Shown here in pieces: positions 46,776 through 55,818 of a stretch of 64,000 nt of DNA. Position 1 is the stretch's first letter. Every line of letters begins with the position of its first letter. The notes under the pieces are model-generated. The model made no database searches and was not told the DNA's origin. It was given only the letters and a program-made list of their open reading frames with translations. A program made the translations under genes and the position numbers. Origin of the DNA: Orlajensenia sp001423545 (lineage in GTDB: Bacteria; Actinomycetota; Actinomycetes; Actinomycetales; Microbacteriaceae). Location of the stretch: assembly GCA_001423545.1 (NCBI GenBank), contig LMOK01000002.1:434001-498000 (forward strand). The letters are read 5' to 3'.

Positions 46776-46786
46776 GGCGAGACCGT

Positions 46787-48749
46787 TCACGCCAGCGCGT
46801 GCACCAGCTCCTCGATGAACGACGGGTAGTCCCGCGCGTTGCGCAGCAGTCTCTGAACGGAATCGTGCTCGGAGAAGACCTCGACGAACTGGTCGAACAC
46901 GTCCTGGAAGCTCGACCTGTCGCTCTCGCTGAACGCGATGAAGGCGACCACGTTCACGCGGGCGCCGTTCCAGTCGATCGGGGAGTCGCTCAGCACGATC
47001 GCGATCGACGTGCGCCGGGCGGTCATCGCCAGCGCGTGAGGCACGGCGAGAGTGTCGGTGAAGGCCGTCGATGAGAGGCGCTCGCGCTCGATCGCCCCGG
47101 TGATGTACGCGTCGTCGATGATGCCGAGGTCGCGCATCCGCTCGCCCAGAAGTCGGATCATCGCCTCCTCGTCGGCCACCACGACATCGCGCAGGAACAG
47201 CTCGGGCTGGAAGTAGCGCTCGAGTTCGACGGCGAGTCGGGCTCGACGACGGTGCCGACGGATGCGGCTCACGGCCCCGCGCACGCGCTCGACGTCGCCG
47301 TCGGTCAGGAACGGCGCGATGACGATCACCCGCTCGTCGGGCACCGGCGGCTCGACCGTCGAGATGACGATGTCGCCCGGGAGCGCTCTCCAGTCGACGT
47401 CGGTGCGCGTCACGACGCTCTGCACGTCGAGGTCGCTGCCGACGGCCGACTCGATCCGCGCGAGCACGGTGAGATGCAGCTCGTAGTACGAGGGGGAGAC
47501 GATGGAGCAGGTGACCAGGTCGTCATCGACCCGTCGGCGCTGCTCGACCAGCGCCCCCACGTGCATGGCGATGTACGCGATCTCGTCCTCGTTGATGCTG
47601 ATGCCGCGACTCGTCTGCAACTCGTTCGCGATGTAGACCGCCAGTTCGTAGGTGAGCGGATAGCCCGCCTTGATCGACCGGGTCAGGGGGTTGCGCGAAT
47701 AGGACAGGTCGTTCGCGCGCGCCACCAGGTTGCGCACGTGCAACGCGAGCCTGGTGAGGAACTCGTCGTCGTCGAGGTCGATGAGGAACTCGCGCCCGGC
47801 CTGCACGGCGATCCGGCGCAGCTCGGCGAGGTCGTCGGCGTCGAGCAGGTCGTCGCGGCGCGCGTCGGGTCCGGCCTGCGCGGGGGTGGCGACCCTCGTC
47901 TCGACGAGATAGCCGAGGTAGGCGACGTCCTCGGCACCGAGTCGCACGTCGAAATGCCGCGCGACGAGGCCGTCGACCACTGGGGCGAGACCGACGTCCG
48001 CGGCATCCGTCGCCGTCTCGCCGTCGGACTGCAGCGTGTGGTGCCGACGCACCCGGTCGACGGCGATCGCAATGTGCAGCAGCACGTTGCTCAGGCCGTA
48101 CTCGTTCACGGCGGCACCGCGTCGGGTGAGCTCGGCGATGAGGTCGGTCTTGAACTCGGCGAGGCCCTCCGTCGGGAACTCGCGCTGGATGGCCGCGAGT
48201 CCGAGCATGCCGCGAGCCGACTCCTCGCGGAAGAGGGTGCCGAGCAGCCGCCGTCTGGCCGACTCCGTCCCATCGAGCACGAGTGTCCCGCCACTCCGAC
48301 GCAGCGACAGTCCTGTGCCGTCGAGGCGGGCGCGCACNNNNNNNNNNNNNNNNNNNNNNNNNNNNNNNNNNNNNNNNNNNNNNGCCCTCGAGCGTCGACT
48401 CGCTCACGTGCAGTTCGGCCGCGGTGGCGAAGGCGTCCAGGCCGGCCGGGGCATCGACGAGGCGTCGCAGCAGACGCGTGGCACGCGCGGTGGGACCGCC
48501 CGTATCCTCCGTGGACGCTTCCGCGGCTCCGGATGCCGCCCGCCAGCGCGCGTGCTCCGCGCGGTCGAGCCGGTAACCGGAGGGGCCCGAGCGCACGGGT
48601 TCGAACGGTGCGGCGTCGGTCTTCACGGCGGTGACGTAGCTGCGCACGCTGCGTGGCGTGACGCCGAGCTGATCGCCCAGCTCCGCGGCCGTGAACCAGC
48701 GGTCGGCGCGCGCGAGCAGGTCGAGCAGCTGCTCCCGTCTGTCGCTCAC
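46787..48749 (-). CDS. mtlR: PTS-controlled transcriptional regulator (MtlR/BglG type), interrupted by an assembly gap
   Basis: The N-terminal part (48749 down to 48384) is a winged-helix DNA-binding domain (LLDLLARADRWFTAAELGDQL, then TPRSVRSYVTAVK). After a 46-base N run, the frame continues as 516 residues with two PRD domains (conserved His and Arg in IAYIAMHVGALVEQRR), an EIIB-like domain (TCSIVSPSYYELHL), and a C-terminal EIIA domain with AVPH as the phosphorylated site. Taken literally the two parts are in different frames; the N length is probably not real. The full protein would be about 650 residues. GTG at 48749 is chosen for its GAAGGGA site; GTG at 48800 is possible. It is divergent from the mannitol operon and is its likely activator. 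Confidence 0.83.
48338..48383. other. Assembly gap (46 N)
   Basis: A run of 46 undetermined bases lies inside the PTS regulator gene, between the second helix-turn-helix region and the first PRD. Because 46 is not a multiple of three, the coding frames on either side do not join unless the true length is, for example, 45 or 48. Confidence 0.99.
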
Positions 48750-48792
48750 GCCGTGGGTCCCTTCGCGTGCCCTCAACTCCGAGGGCTCTGTG

Positions 48793-48806
48793 CTCGTCAC
48801 GACGAG
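48793..48806. promoter_or_regulatory. Small palindrome in the mtlR-mtl divergent region
   Basis: CTCGTC-AC-GACGAG is a perfect palindrome. It lies just upstream of the regulator start and could be an autoregulatory site, or a chance event. Confidence 0.25.
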
Positions 48807-48848
48807 TCAAGCATCTCCCACGATGAGCGCGGGCCGATCCGGACAGAT

Positions 48849-48864
48849 TTCCGCCGGGGCGGAA
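48849..48864. promoter_or_regulatory. Candidate MtlR operator palindrome
   Basis: TTCCGCC-GG-GGCGGAA is a perfect 7-2-7 palindrome about midway between the divergent regulator and the EIIB gene (71 bases before its start). It is the strongest protein-binding-site candidate in the region. No certain -10 or -35 was recognised nearby. Confidence 0.45.
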
Positions 48865-48934
48865 GAAAACGTGTTGGCCGATGCGCGCGGGCGGAGACCA
48901 CACTGAGAGGACGTCGAGCGAAGGAGCCGGATCA

Positions 48935-49249
48935 GTGAAGATCCTCGTGGTGTGTGGAGCAGGGGCATCGAGCACCTTCGTGGCCCACCGCATCCGTCGT
49001 CTCGCGCGGGAACGCGGTCTGGAGATCGTCGTCTCGCCCACGAGTGAATCCACCCTCGAGGATTCGGCGCAGGATGCCGCCGTCGTCCTGCTGGGCGCCC
49101 ACCTCGCCACTCAGGCCGATGTCATCCGCGCCCGCCTCGCCGAACTCGGCGACGCGAGCGTCGTCGTCCTCCCCGAGGCCGCCTTCACGGACCAATCGGG
49201 GGCCATCGCCCTCGACAGTGCACTCGACGCGGTCGGAATCCGTCCGTGA
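48935..49249 (+). CDS. PTS system EIIB component, lactose/cellobiose type
   Basis: This 104-residue free-standing EIIB has the phosphocysteine loop VVCGAGASSTFVA (Cys8) and the small alpha/beta fold of the lactose/cellobiose family. The mannitol transporter MtlA downstream has its own fused EIIB of another class, so this protein has no obvious transport partner in the window. It may work with a distant EIIC or pass phosphate to the PTS regulator. GTG at 48935 follows AAGGAG by eight bases. It is the first gene downstream of the divergent control region. Confidence 0.85.
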   Translation: MKILVVCGAGASSTFVAHRIRRLARERGLEIVVSPTSESTLEDSAQDAAVVLLGAHLATQADVIRARLAELGDASVVVLPEAAFTDQSGAIALDSALDAVGIRP

Positions 49250-49296
49250 CCGGCCGCGTCGATCCCCTCCACGTGGTGCCCGTGCACCCCGGACAG

Positions 49297-49302
49297 TATG
49301 GT
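49297..49302 (+). promoter_or_regulatory. Candidate -10 (TATGGT) before ptsH
   Basis: TATGGT lies 38 bases before the ptsH ATG, in the 91-base gap after the EIIB gene. No good -35 is seen. It would allow HPr and Enzyme I to be made independently of the EIIB gene. Confidence 0.4.
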
Positions 49303-49340
49303 GGGGTTGAGAACGGACGCCAGCGACGGAGGCCGGACAC

Positions 49341-49625
49341 ATGGAAGACACCGACACCACTGCGACTCGCAGCGTGCGAATCGGATCGGAGCACGGGCTG
49401 CACGCGCGGCCCGCGAAACTCTTCACTCAGGCCGTCGGGGGATCCGGGGCGAAGGTCACGATCGCCAAGGGCGACGGAAAGCCCGTCAATGCGGCGAGCA
49501 TCCTCGCCGTCATCGCCCTGGGAATCGATCACGGCGACGAGGTCACCGTCGCGGTCGACGGAGACGATGCCGCAGCGGTCCTCGACCGCCTCGTCGATCT
49601 TCTCCTCACCGATCACGACAGCTGA
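49341..49625 (+). CDS. ptsH: Phosphocarrier protein HPr
   Basis: This 94-residue protein carries the phosphorylated histidine in GLHARPA (His21). The regulatory-serine segment reads NAASIL (Ser53), with Ala in place of the usual Lys before the serine. The first eight residues are an extra acidic/Thr tail. HPr takes phosphate from Enzyme I and gives it to the EIIA domains here. GGAGG is eight bases before the ATG. ptsI follows after 45 bases. Confidence 0.94.
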   Translation: MEDTDTTATRSVRIGSEHGLHARPAKLFTQAVGGSGAKVTIAKGDGKPVNAASILAVIALGIDHGDEVTVAVDGDDAAAVLDRLVDLLLTDHDS

Positions 49626-49670
49626 TCGCCCCGCGCGGGCGTCCTCCCGGCACACGACGGAGGGCGACTG

Positions 49671-51356
49671 ATGGAACTGAACGGCACCGGAATCGGCGAG
49701 GGGATCGCTCTGGGGCCCGTGGCCCGCATGGCGGAGCCACTGCCGGAACCCGTCGACCGCCCGACCCACCTCGACGCCGAGCGCGAGGGACAGCGGGCGA
49801 CTGCCTCGCTGTCCGTGGTGGCGGCCGAGCTCAACCGCCGCGGCACCCAGGCGGGCGGGGCAGCGCGCGACATCCTCGAGGCCCAGGCGATGATGGCGGA
49901 GGACGTCACCCTCGCCGATGACATCACCGCGAGGCTCGCCGAGGGCAAGACCGCGGAGCGCGCGGTGTTCGAGGCCTTCGCCGCCTTCCGCGACCTGCTC
50001 GCCGGCATGGGCGGATACATGGGGGAGCGCGCCGCCGACCTCGACGACGTCTCCCAGCGCGTCATCGCGCACCTGCTCAAGCTTCCGGCCCCGGGCATCC
50101 CGAACCCCGGGCATCCCTTCGTGCTCGTCGCTCGCGATCTCGCACCGGCCGACACCGCCCTGCTCGATCTCGACCAGGTGCTGGCGCTCATCACGACCGA
50201 CGGCGGCCCCACGTCGCACACGGCCATCCTGGCTCGGGAGAAGTCCATCGTCGCCGTCGTCGGCGCGGCCGGTGCCGCCACTCTCGCCGACGGCGACCAG
50301 GTGATCGTCGATGCCGCGGCGGATGCCGTGATCGCGAGTCCGAGCGAGGAGCAGCTGAGCGCCGCCAAGGCGCGCATCGAGGAGCGCGCCCAGCGATCCC
50401 AGGAGCCGACCGGCCCCGGCGCTCTGGCAGACGGAACCGCCGTCCCGCTGCTGGCCAACCTGGGTTCCGCGGCCGGCGCAGCCGACGCACTCGCCGCCGG
50501 TGCCGAGGGCGTCGGACTGTTCCGCACGGAGTTCCTGTTCCTCGACTCCCAGTCGGCGCCCACGGTGCGCGAGCAGCAGGAGCAGTACACGAAGCTGCTC
50601 ACCGCCTTCGCCGGCAAGAAGGTGGTGGCCCGGGTGCTCGACGCCGGAGCCGACAAGCCGCTCGCCTTCCTCAACGACGCCCCCGAGGAGAACCCGGCAC
50701 TCGGGCTCCGCGGCATCCGTTCGCTCCGCCGCAGCGAGACCATCCTGCGCGAACAGCTCACGGCTCTCGCGGCGGCGGATGCGGCGACGGATGCCGACCT
50801 CTGGGTGATGGCGCCCATGATCGCCACCGTCGAGGAGGCCCGGTACTTCACCGCCCTCGCCAAGGAGCTCGGCATCAGGACGGCCGGGGTCATGGTCGAG
50901 GTGCCGGCGACGGCGCTGCTCGCCGATCGCGTGCTCGCGGTGACCGACTTCGCCTCCATCGGCACCAACGACCTGACGCAGTACACGATGGCCGCCGACA
51001 GGCTGCTCGGCACGGTCGCGAACTTCCAGGACCCCTGGCACCCGGCGGTCCTCAGGCTCGTCGCCGAAGTGGGGGCGGCTGGACTGGCGGCAGGCAAGCC
51101 GGTCGGCATCTGCGGCGAGGCCGCGGCCGACCCGCTGCTGGCCGTCGTGCTCGTCGGTCTCGGCGCGACGACGCTCTCCATGTCCCCGTCGGCGCTCGCC
51201 GACGTACGCGCGTCCCTCGCGCGGTTCACCCTCGACGACGCCCGCGCGTTGGCCGAGGTCGCCCTGGCCGCCGATGGGGCGGCCGAGGCCAAGTCGGCCG
51301 CGAAGTCCTGCGCGGCCGAGCGCACAGCAGGGCGCGTCCCCGCGCCCGCCACCTGA
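49671..51356 (+). CDS. ptsI: PTS Enzyme I (PEP-protein phosphotransferase)
   Basis: This 561-residue protein starts the PTS chain by transferring phosphate from PEP to HPr. The active histidine is His183 in GGPTSHTAILA. The C-terminal TIM barrel has LFRTEFLFLD, ASIGTNDLTQYTMAADR and the Cys-containing GICGEAAADP. The length is close to the family norm of about 570. It lies 18 bases before mtlA. Confidence 0.96.
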   Translation: MELNGTGIGEGIALGPVARMAEPLPEPVDRPTHLDAEREGQRATASLSVVAAELNRRGTQAGGAARDILEAQAMMAEDVTLADDITARLAEGKTAERAVFEAFAAFRDLLAGMGGYMGERAADLDDVSQRVIAHLLKLPAPGIPNPGHPFVLVARDLAPADTALLDLDQVLALITTDGGPTSHTAILAREKSIVAVVGAAGAATLADGDQVIVDAAADAVIASPSEEQLSAAKARIEERAQRSQEPTGPGALADGTAVPLLANLGSAAGAADALAAGAEGVGLFRTEFLFLDSQSAPTVREQQEQYTKLLTAFAGKKVVARVLDAGADKPLAFLNDAPEENPALGLRGIRSLRRSETILREQLTALAAADAATDADLWVMAPMIATVEEARYFTALAKELGIRTAGVMVEVPATALLADRVLAVTDFASIGTNDLTQYTMAADRLLGTVANFQDPWHPAVLRLVAEVGAAGLAAGKPVGICGEAAADPLLAVVLVGLGATTLSMSPSALADVRASLARFTLDDARALAEVALAADGAAEAKSAAKSCAAERTAGRVPAPAT

Positions 51357-51374
51357 TCACAGAGAGGCACCATC

Positions 51375-52901
51375 ATGACAACGACGTCGGAGAAGAAGTC
51401 CGGAGGCGGCAGGGTCGTCATCCAGAAGTTCGGCACGTTCCTCAGCGGAATGATCATGCCCAACATCGCGGCGTTCATCGCCTGGGGCTTCATCACTGCC
51501 TTCTTCATCAAGACCGGCTGGACTCCCGTGCCCGAGCTCGGAGGCTTCCCGAGCGCTGACGGAACCGAGCACACCGGCCTCGTCGGCCCGATGATCACCT
51601 ACCTGCTTCCACTCCTCATCGCCAACATGGGCGGTCGACTCGTCTACGACACCCGCGGCGGCGTCGTCGCCTCGATCGCCACCGTCGGCGTGATCGTCGG
51701 CACCGACATCCCGATGTTCCTCGGAGCGATGATCATGGGCCCGCTCGCCGCGTGGGTCATGAAGAAGATCGACAGCATCTGGGACGGCAAGATCAAGGCC
51801 GGCTTCGAGATGCTGGTGAACAACTTCTCAGCCGGCATCGTCGGCATGATCCTGGCGATCTTCGGTTTCTTCGCGTTCGGTCCGGCAGTGCAGTGGCTGA
51901 GCGGCCTGCTGGAGACCGCCGTCAACTGGCTGACGTCGATGAACCTGCTGCCCCTGCTGTCGCTGCTGGTCGAGCCGGGAAAGATCCTGTTCCTCAACAA
52001 CGCCATCAACCAGGGTGTGTTCACGCCTCTCGGCACCCAGCAGTCCGTCGAGACCGGCAAGAGCATCCTGTTCCTCATCGAGGCGAACCCCGGTCCCGGC
52101 CTCGGCCTACTGCTCGCCTTCACCTTCTTCGGCGTCGGCATGGCCAAGGCGAGCGCCCCCGGCGCCATCATCATCCAGTTCTTCGGAGGCATCCACGAGA
52201 TCTACTTCCCGTACGTGCTCATGAAGCCGCTCACCGTGATCGCCGTGATCGCCGGCGGCATGACCGGTGTCGCCACGAACGTCATCTTCCAGACCGGCCT
52301 TCGAGCACCGGCATCCCCGGGCAGCATCTTCGCGATCATCCTGCAGACGGCATCGGACAGCTACGTCGGCGTCATCCTGTCGGTCATCCTGTCGGCCGCG
52401 GTCTCGTTCCTCATCGCCTCGATCATCCTGAGGGCCAGTCGCAAGCGCGACCTCGCGACAGAGGGCGCCGGGGACCTGGGCATGGCCATCGCCATGACCG
52501 AGTCGAACAAGGGCAAGTCGAGCGACGTTCTCACCGGCCTCGCTGGTGCCGGCGTCGCCGCCGGCGGCGGGCTGATCGGCGAGGGCGAGGCAGCTGCCTT
52601 CGAGCACAAGCCGATCCACACGATCATCTTCGCCTGCGACGCAGGCATGGGATCGAGTGCCATGGGAGCGACGGTGCTGCGCAACAAGATCAAGAAGGCG
52701 GGAATCGACAGCGTCGACGTGACGAACAAGTCGATCGCCAACCTGACCGACGACGTCGACCTCGTCGTCACCCACAAGGACCTCACCGAGCGCGCGAAGC
52801 AGCAGTCGCCGAGTGCACTGCACATCTCGGTGGAGAACTTCATGAACAGCCCGAAGTACGAGGAGATCGTGAATCTCCTGCAGAGCGAGGGCGTGCGCTG
52901 A
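51375..52901 (+). CDS. mtlA: Mannitol-specific PTS EIICB transporter
   Basis: This 508-residue protein has an EIIC part at residues 1-350 with about eight membrane segments (KFGTFLSGMIMPNIAAFIAWG and the GGIHEIYFPYVLMKP motif of mannitol permeases). The EIIB domain follows after a Lys/Ser linker, with the phosphocysteine Cys421 in FACDAGMGSSAMG. EIIA is encoded separately (mtlF). It imports mannitol with phosphorylation to mannitol-1-phosphate. Confidence 0.95.
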   Translation: MTTTSEKKSGGGRVVIQKFGTFLSGMIMPNIAAFIAWGFITAFFIKTGWTPVPELGGFPSADGTEHTGLVGPMITYLLPLLIANMGGRLVYDTRGGVVASIATVGVIVGTDIPMFLGAMIMGPLAAWVMKKIDSIWDGKIKAGFEMLVNNFSAGIVGMILAIFGFFAFGPAVQWLSGLLETAVNWLTSMNLLPLLSLLVEPGKILFLNNAINQGVFTPLGTQQSVETGKSILFLIEANPGPGLGLLLAFTFFGVGMAKASAPGAIIIQFFGGIHEIYFPYVLMKPLTVIAVIAGGMTGVATNVIFQTGLRAPASPGSIFAIILQTASDSYVGVILSVILSAAVSFLIASIILRASRKRDLATEGAGDLGMAIAMTESNKGKSSDVLTGLAGAGVAAGGGLIGEGEAAAFEHKPIHTIIFACDAGMGSSAMGATVLRNKIKKAGIDSVDVTNKSIANLTDDVDLVVTHKDLTERAKQQSPSALHISVENFMNSPKYEEIVNLLQSEGVR

Positions 52902-52905
52902 CGAC

Positions 52906-52942
52906 GGGCGGGTGCCGCGCGCTGGTGTCGCGGCATCCGCCC
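52906..52942 (+). terminator. Hairpin between mtlA and mtlF
   Basis: GGGCGGGTGCCGCG (52906-52919) pairs with CGCGGCATCCGCCC (52929-52942), 14 pairs with one G-U, around a nine-base loop. Without a T run, it is more likely an mRNA stability or partial termination site. Confidence 0.55.
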
Positions 52943-53024
52943 TCGTCCGCCTCGTCGTCACGTCGGCCACGAGGCCGGCGACGATGGACCACGACGATGA
53001 CCGAGAGAAAGTAGGGGGAGACCG

Positions 53025-53465
53025 ATGACCGAGCAGATTCTGTCCAGTGGAGCGGTGCGCATCGCGGATGCCGCAGTCGGGCGAGACGAGGCGATCCGCG
53101 CGGCGGGCGCGATCCTGGTCGAGGTGGGCGCCGTCGACACGGCCTACGTCGACGCGATGCTCGAGCGGGAGGGATCGGTGTCGACCTACATGGGCAACTT
53201 CCTCGCCATCCCGCACGGCACCAACGAGGCGAAGGACACCATCAGGAAGTCCGGCCTGTCGTTCACGCGCTACGACGAGCCGATCGACTGGAACGGCGAC
53301 GAGGTGCGCTTCGTCGTCGGCATCGCCGGCATCGACAACGAGCACCTGGAGATCCTGTCCAAGATCGCCATCATCTTCTCCGACGAGGACGAGGTCGAGA
53401 AGCTGCTCGCCCTCGGCAGCGCCGCGGAGCTCTACGCCGCGCTCTCCGAGGTCAACGAGTCGTGA
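53025..53465 (+). CDS. mtlF: Mannitol-specific PTS EIIA component
   Basis: This 146-residue EIIA of the fructose/mannitol type has the active histidine His64 in AIPHGTNEAK. It passes phosphate from HPr to the EIIB domain of MtlA. GGGGGAG lies upstream of the ATG. The stop overlaps the mtlD start by four bases, so both proteins are made together. Confidence 0.94.
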   Translation: MTEQILSSGAVRIADAAVGRDEAIRAAGAILVEVGAVDTAYVDAMLEREGSVSTYMGNFLAIPHGTNEAKDTIRKSGLSFTRYDEPIDWNGDEVRFVVGIAGIDNEHLEILSKIAIIFSDEDEVEKLLALGSAAELYAALSEVNES

Positions 53466-54616
53466 ACATGAAGAAGGCCGTGCACTTCGGTGCAGGCAAC
53501 ATCGGGCGCGGCTTCGTGGGGCTCATCCTGCACGACGCCGGGTACGAGGTGGTGTTCGCCGACGTGAACGCCGAGCTCATCGACGCCCTCGATGCCGCGT
53601 CCAGCTACGAGGTGCACGAGGTGGGCGACGCCCCTGCGACCCGCACCGTCGATCACTTCCGCGCGTTCAACAGTGCGACCCAGGAGGAGGAGCTCCGCGC
53701 CGAGCTCACGACGGCGCACATCGTGACGACGGCCGTCGGCCCCACGATCCTGCGCTTCATCGCCCCGCACATCGCCGCGGCGATGCGAGAGCGCCCGGCC
53801 GAGCTGCCACCGCTGCAGGTCATGGCCTGCGAGAACGCGATCAACGCCACCGACCTGCTGCGCGACGAGGTGGCGTCGTTCATGGGACAGGATGAATGGC
53901 GCCGCTGCCTCCACCGCGCCGTGTTCGCCAACACCGCGGTCGATCGCATCGTTCCCGGACAGGATCCGGATGCCGGACTCGACGTGACCGTCGAGAGCTT
54001 CTTCGAGTGGGTCATCGAGGAGACGCCCTTCGAGGGCGACGTGCCCGACATCCCCGACGCCACCTTCGTGGCCGACCTGCTTCCCTTCATCGAGCGGAAG
54101 CTCTTCACGGTGAACACCGGGCACGCCACGGTGGCCTACCTGGGCGCGGCCGCGGGATACACGAAGCTCTCCGACGCACTGGGTGACCCGAGCGTCGCCG
54201 AGATCGCCACTCGAGTGCTGCAGGAGACCTCGACGCTGCTCGTCGCGAAGCACCAGGCCGACCCCGAGGTGCAAAGGGACTACCGCGAGAAGATCCTGCG
54301 CCGGTTCGCGAATCCGTCGTTGCCCGATACGGTTCAGCGGGTCGGCCGCCAGCCCCTGCGCAAACTCAGCCGGCACGAGCGCTTCATCGGACCCGCTGCC
54401 GAACTGGCTGAACGCGGCCTGCCCACGAGCGCGCTGGTCGAGGCGATCGGCGCCGTGCTGGCGTTCGACGCCCCCGACGACGAGCAGAGCGTGCAGATGC
54501 ACGAGCTTCTCGCCGCGGCAGAGAGCCCGGGGGCGTTCGTCGAGTCGGTCATGGGAATCGAACCGGAGCACCCGTTGTTCCAAGACCTGAGGGAGATCGT
54601 CGCCGCGCGACGTTGA
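53462..54616 (+). CDS. mtlD: Mannitol-1-phosphate 5-dehydrogenase
   Basis: This 384-residue NAD enzyme oxidises mannitol-1-phosphate to fructose-6-phosphate. The NAD loop HFGAGNIGRGFVG is at residues 8-20. The catalytic lysine segment ERKLFTVNTGHA lies near residue 215. GTG at 53462 overlaps the mtlF stop; ATG two codons later (53468) is an alternative start. It is the last gene of the mannitol operon. Confidence 0.95.
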   Translation: MNMKKAVHFGAGNIGRGFVGLILHDAGYEVVFADVNAELIDALDAASSYEVHEVGDAPATRTVDHFRAFNSATQEEELRAELTTAHIVTTAVGPTILRFIAPHIAAAMRERPAELPPLQVMACENAINATDLLRDEVASFMGQDEWRRCLHRAVFANTAVDRIVPGQDPDAGLDVTVESFFEWVIEETPFEGDVPDIPDATFVADLLPFIERKLFTVNTGHATVAYLGAAAGYTKLSDALGDPSVAEIATRVLQETSTLLVAKHQADPEVQRDYREKILRRFANPSLPDTVQRVGRQPLRKLSRHERFIGPAAELAERGLPTSALVEAIGAVLAFDAPDDEQSVQMHELLAAAESPGAFVESVMGIEPEHPLFQDLREIVAARR

Positions 54617-54685
54617 GCCCGACCAGGCGTCTGACGGACGGCATCCGTCATCGTCTGGATCCGAGCTGGGAAGTGTAGCCGCTGA

Positions 54686-54715
54686 TTGGCCAAAAGGCCG
54701 TCAATGCCATACGAT
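54686..54715 (+). promoter_or_regulatory. Candidate infA operon promoter
   Basis: TTGGCC (54686-54691) and TACGAT (54710-54715) are spaced by 18 bases, giving a leader of about 100 bases. A second possible -10, TACTTT at 54803-54808, lies 16 bases before the ATG. Just after mtlD, TGACGGA-CGGCA-TCCGTCA forms a small hairpin near 54632-54650. Confidence 0.5.
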
Positions 54716-54824
54716 TGATCTTTGGTGTCCTGCGTCCGTTGACGCATGCCCTCCGGACGTCTGAGTTCGAGGGTGGGCACCGTCCGCACGACCAGCATCC
54801 AATACTTTTAGCGACGAAGAGGCT

Positions 54825-55046
54825 ATGGCCAAAAAAGACGGCGTCATCGAGATCGAAGGCTCGGTTGTCGAAGCTCTCCCGAACGCAATGTTCCGGGTTG
54901 AGCTCACCAACGGGCACAAGGTTCTGGCTCACATCTCAGGCAAGATGCGTCAGCACTACATCCGCATCCTCCCCGAGGACCGCGTGATCGTGGAGCTGAG
55001 CCCCTACGACCTGACGCGTGGCCGGATCGTCTACCGCTACAAGTAA
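54825..55046 (+). CDS. infA: Translation initiation factor IF-1
   Basis: This 73-residue OB-fold protein has the family start AKKDGVIEIEGSVVEALPN and end LTRGRIVYRYK. It binds the A site of the 30S subunit during initiation. It normally follows map directly; here it is separated from it by the mannitol module and has its own promoter. Confidence 0.98.
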   Translation: MAKKDGVIEIEGSVVEALPNAMFRVELTNGHKVLAHISGKMRQHYIRILPEDRVIVELSPYDLTRGRIVYRYK

Positions 55047-55125
55047 AGGCTGCTGTAAGTAACGGCCCGTTCGATTCGCCTGCGTGAGCAGGTGAACGGG
55101 TACGAAGACAGCGAAAAGGAAAACA

Positions 55126-55242
55126 ATGAAGGTCAACCCCAGCGTCAAGCCCATCTGCGACCACTGCAAGGTGATCCGCCGTAACGGCCGCGTCATGGTC
55201 ATCTGCAAGTCCAACCCGCGCCACAAGCAGCGCCAGGGTTAG
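55126..55242 (+). CDS. rpmJ: 50S ribosomal protein L36
   Basis: At 38 residues this is the usual length for L36. It reads MKVNPSVKPICDHCKVIRR at the start and has Cys11, Cys14, Cys27 and His32, the complete zinc site of the C+ form. AAGGAA precedes the ATG. It lies between infA and rpsM in the usual order. The 155 bases after it hold no other gene. Confidence 0.96.
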   Translation: MKVNPSVKPICDHCKVIRRNGRVMVICKSNPRHKQRQG

Positions 55243-55397
55243 TCGGTCGGCGCTCCGGCGCCACCGATCGCTCGTAGAGACAACTCGATAAGAGAACAGC
55301 ACTCCCAGGAACCTGATCCGTCAGGGGACACCCACGGTTGGAGGCCGCGGCACCGGGATTGCTCCACACCTCCACTCATCAACAGGAGAAGCCACAC

Positions 55398-55772
55398 ATG
55401 GCACGTCTAGCCGGCGTCGACATCCCGCGCGAGAAGCGCGTGGAGGTCGCACTGACCTACATCTACGGAGTTGGCCGCACCCGCGCCCTCCAGACCCTCG
55501 CCGAGACCAAGATCGACGGAAACATCCGCGTCAAGGACCTCAGCGACGAGCAGCTCGTCGCACTGCGCGACTTCATCGAAGGCACGTTCAAGGTGGAGGG
55601 TGACCTCCGTCGCGAGGTTGCCGCCGACATCCGCCGCAAGGTCGAGATCGGCTCCTACGAGGGCATCCGCCACCGTCGTGGCCTGCCTGTCCGCGGACAG
55701 CGCACCAAGACCAACGCTCGTACCCGCAAGGGCCCGAAGCGCACCGTGGCCGGCAAGAAGAAGGCTCGCTAG
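55398..55772 (+). CDS. rpsM: 30S ribosomal protein S13
   Basis: This 124-residue protein of the 30S head bridges to the large subunit. It starts MARLAGVDIPREKRVEVALT and has the basic tail RTRKGPKRTVAGKKKAR. ATG at 55398 follows AGGAG; the frame is open upstream, but those codons do not resemble S13. Confidence 0.98.
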   Translation: MARLAGVDIPREKRVEVALTYIYGVGRTRALQTLAETKIDGNIRVKDLSDEQLVALRDFIEGTFKVEGDLRREVAADIRRKVEIGSYEGIRHRRGLPVRGQRTKTNARTRKGPKRTVAGKKKAR

Positions 55773-55818
55773 GCCTCGGCCAGCGAACTTTCGCGCCTCA
55801 TAGGATTCAGGAGAAATC

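Noticed and set aside
48338..48383. A natural frameshift in the PTS regulator
   Set aside because: The break coincides with undetermined bases, so an incorrect gap length is the simpler explanation.
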